A DNA stretch of 24,227 nucleotides. Origin: Butyricicoccus_A sp945486175. GTDB lineage: Bacteria > Bacillota > Clostridia > Oscillospirales > Butyricicoccaceae. A program made the position numbers and the translations under genes. Shown in pieces: positions 24,194 to 24,227 of the stretch. The notes beneath the pieces are model-generated. The model was not told the DNA's origin. It searched no databases and saw nothing but the letters and a program-made list of their open reading frames with translations. Position 1 is the first letter of the stretch, and the number at the start of each line of letters is the position of its first letter. Where the stretch lies: assembly GCA_945829445.1 (NCBI GenBank), contig CALZUY010000024.1:1-24227 (forward strand), written 5' to 3'.

Positions 24194-24227
24194 TGGAGCT
24201 GCTAAGCAGATTTGAACTGCTGACCTC
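24194..24227 (-). tRNA. Partial tRNA, probably tRNA-Thr (3' end only)
   Basis: The last 34 nt of a tRNA with encoded CCA. The visible parts are variable-loop end GAGGTC, T arm AGCAG-TTCAAAT-CTGCT, acceptor strand TAGCAGC and discriminator T. This arrangement, including GAGGTC and the T discriminator, matches Firmicutes tRNA-Thr. The anticodon is off the edge, so the identity is inferred. Confidence 0.75.

Noticed and set aside
1..24227. CRISPR array, rRNA, toxin-antitoxin pair or defence island
   Set aside because: No regularly spaced repeats, rRNA segments or recognisable defence proteins were found on reading both strands.

Overview
The window looks like a chromosomal segment of an anaerobic, low-to-mid GC Gram-positive bacterium of class Clostridia, perhaps an Oscillospirales or Butyricicoccaceae-type gut commensal. 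The evidence is AddAB instead of RecBCD, a dgt-dnaG-rpoD cluster, SigA-type promoters, strong GGAGG ribosome sites, a Cys-rich C_GCAxxG protein and CCA-encoding tRNA genes. The genus is a guess from gene style. Almost everything is on the minus strand, so operons read from high to low coordinates.

Region 1 (1-1730): a MarR regulator with a self-overlapping operator and promoter, followed by the first 360 codons of a multidrug-type ABC exporter that runs off the left edge. Region 2 (1683-6370): an operon dgt (dNTP triphosphohydrolase), dnaG (primase), rpoD (housekeeping sigma), dCMP deaminase, closed by a terminator. Region 3 (6505-9172): a DUF1275 membrane protein, HflX GTPase and YigZ/IMPACT protein, tightly packed behind one promoter. 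Region 4 (9184-9983): ribosomal protein L31 and a C_GCAxxG_C_C-type cysteine protein, each followed by a terminator. Region 5 (10105-17067): the addB-addA recombination helicase-nuclease operon, overlapping by 11 bp. Region 6 (17120-17516): tRNA-Phe and tRNA-Gly behind a strong promoter, a terminator, and a hairpin repeat element before addB. Region 7 (17581-18105): a lone plus-strand PsiE-like membrane protein with a near-consensus promoter and a bidirectional terminator.

Region 8 (18148-23901) is an accessory carbohydrate locus: an AraC regulator, then an inositol-dehydrogenase-like Gfo/Idh/MocA oxidoreductase behind a leader of about 470 nt, a sugar-phosphate isomerase/epimerase-like TIM barrel, a sodium:solute symporter and an RbsC-type ABC permease. 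The symporter stops at about 290 native residues and joins, out of frame, an RbsC gene lacking its normal start. This is either a real deletion fusion or an assembly chimera. Together the genes suggest uptake, oxidation and isomerisation of a polyol or sugar under AraC control; the substrate is not determinable here.

Region 9 (23922-24227): a decayed tyrosine-integrase C-terminus beside the 3' end of a probable tRNA-Thr gene, the usual scar of a tRNA-targeting integrative element. No CRISPR array, rRNA, intact insertion sequence or unmistakably new system was seen; the best leads are the symporter/RbsC junction, the integrase scar and the long structured leader.
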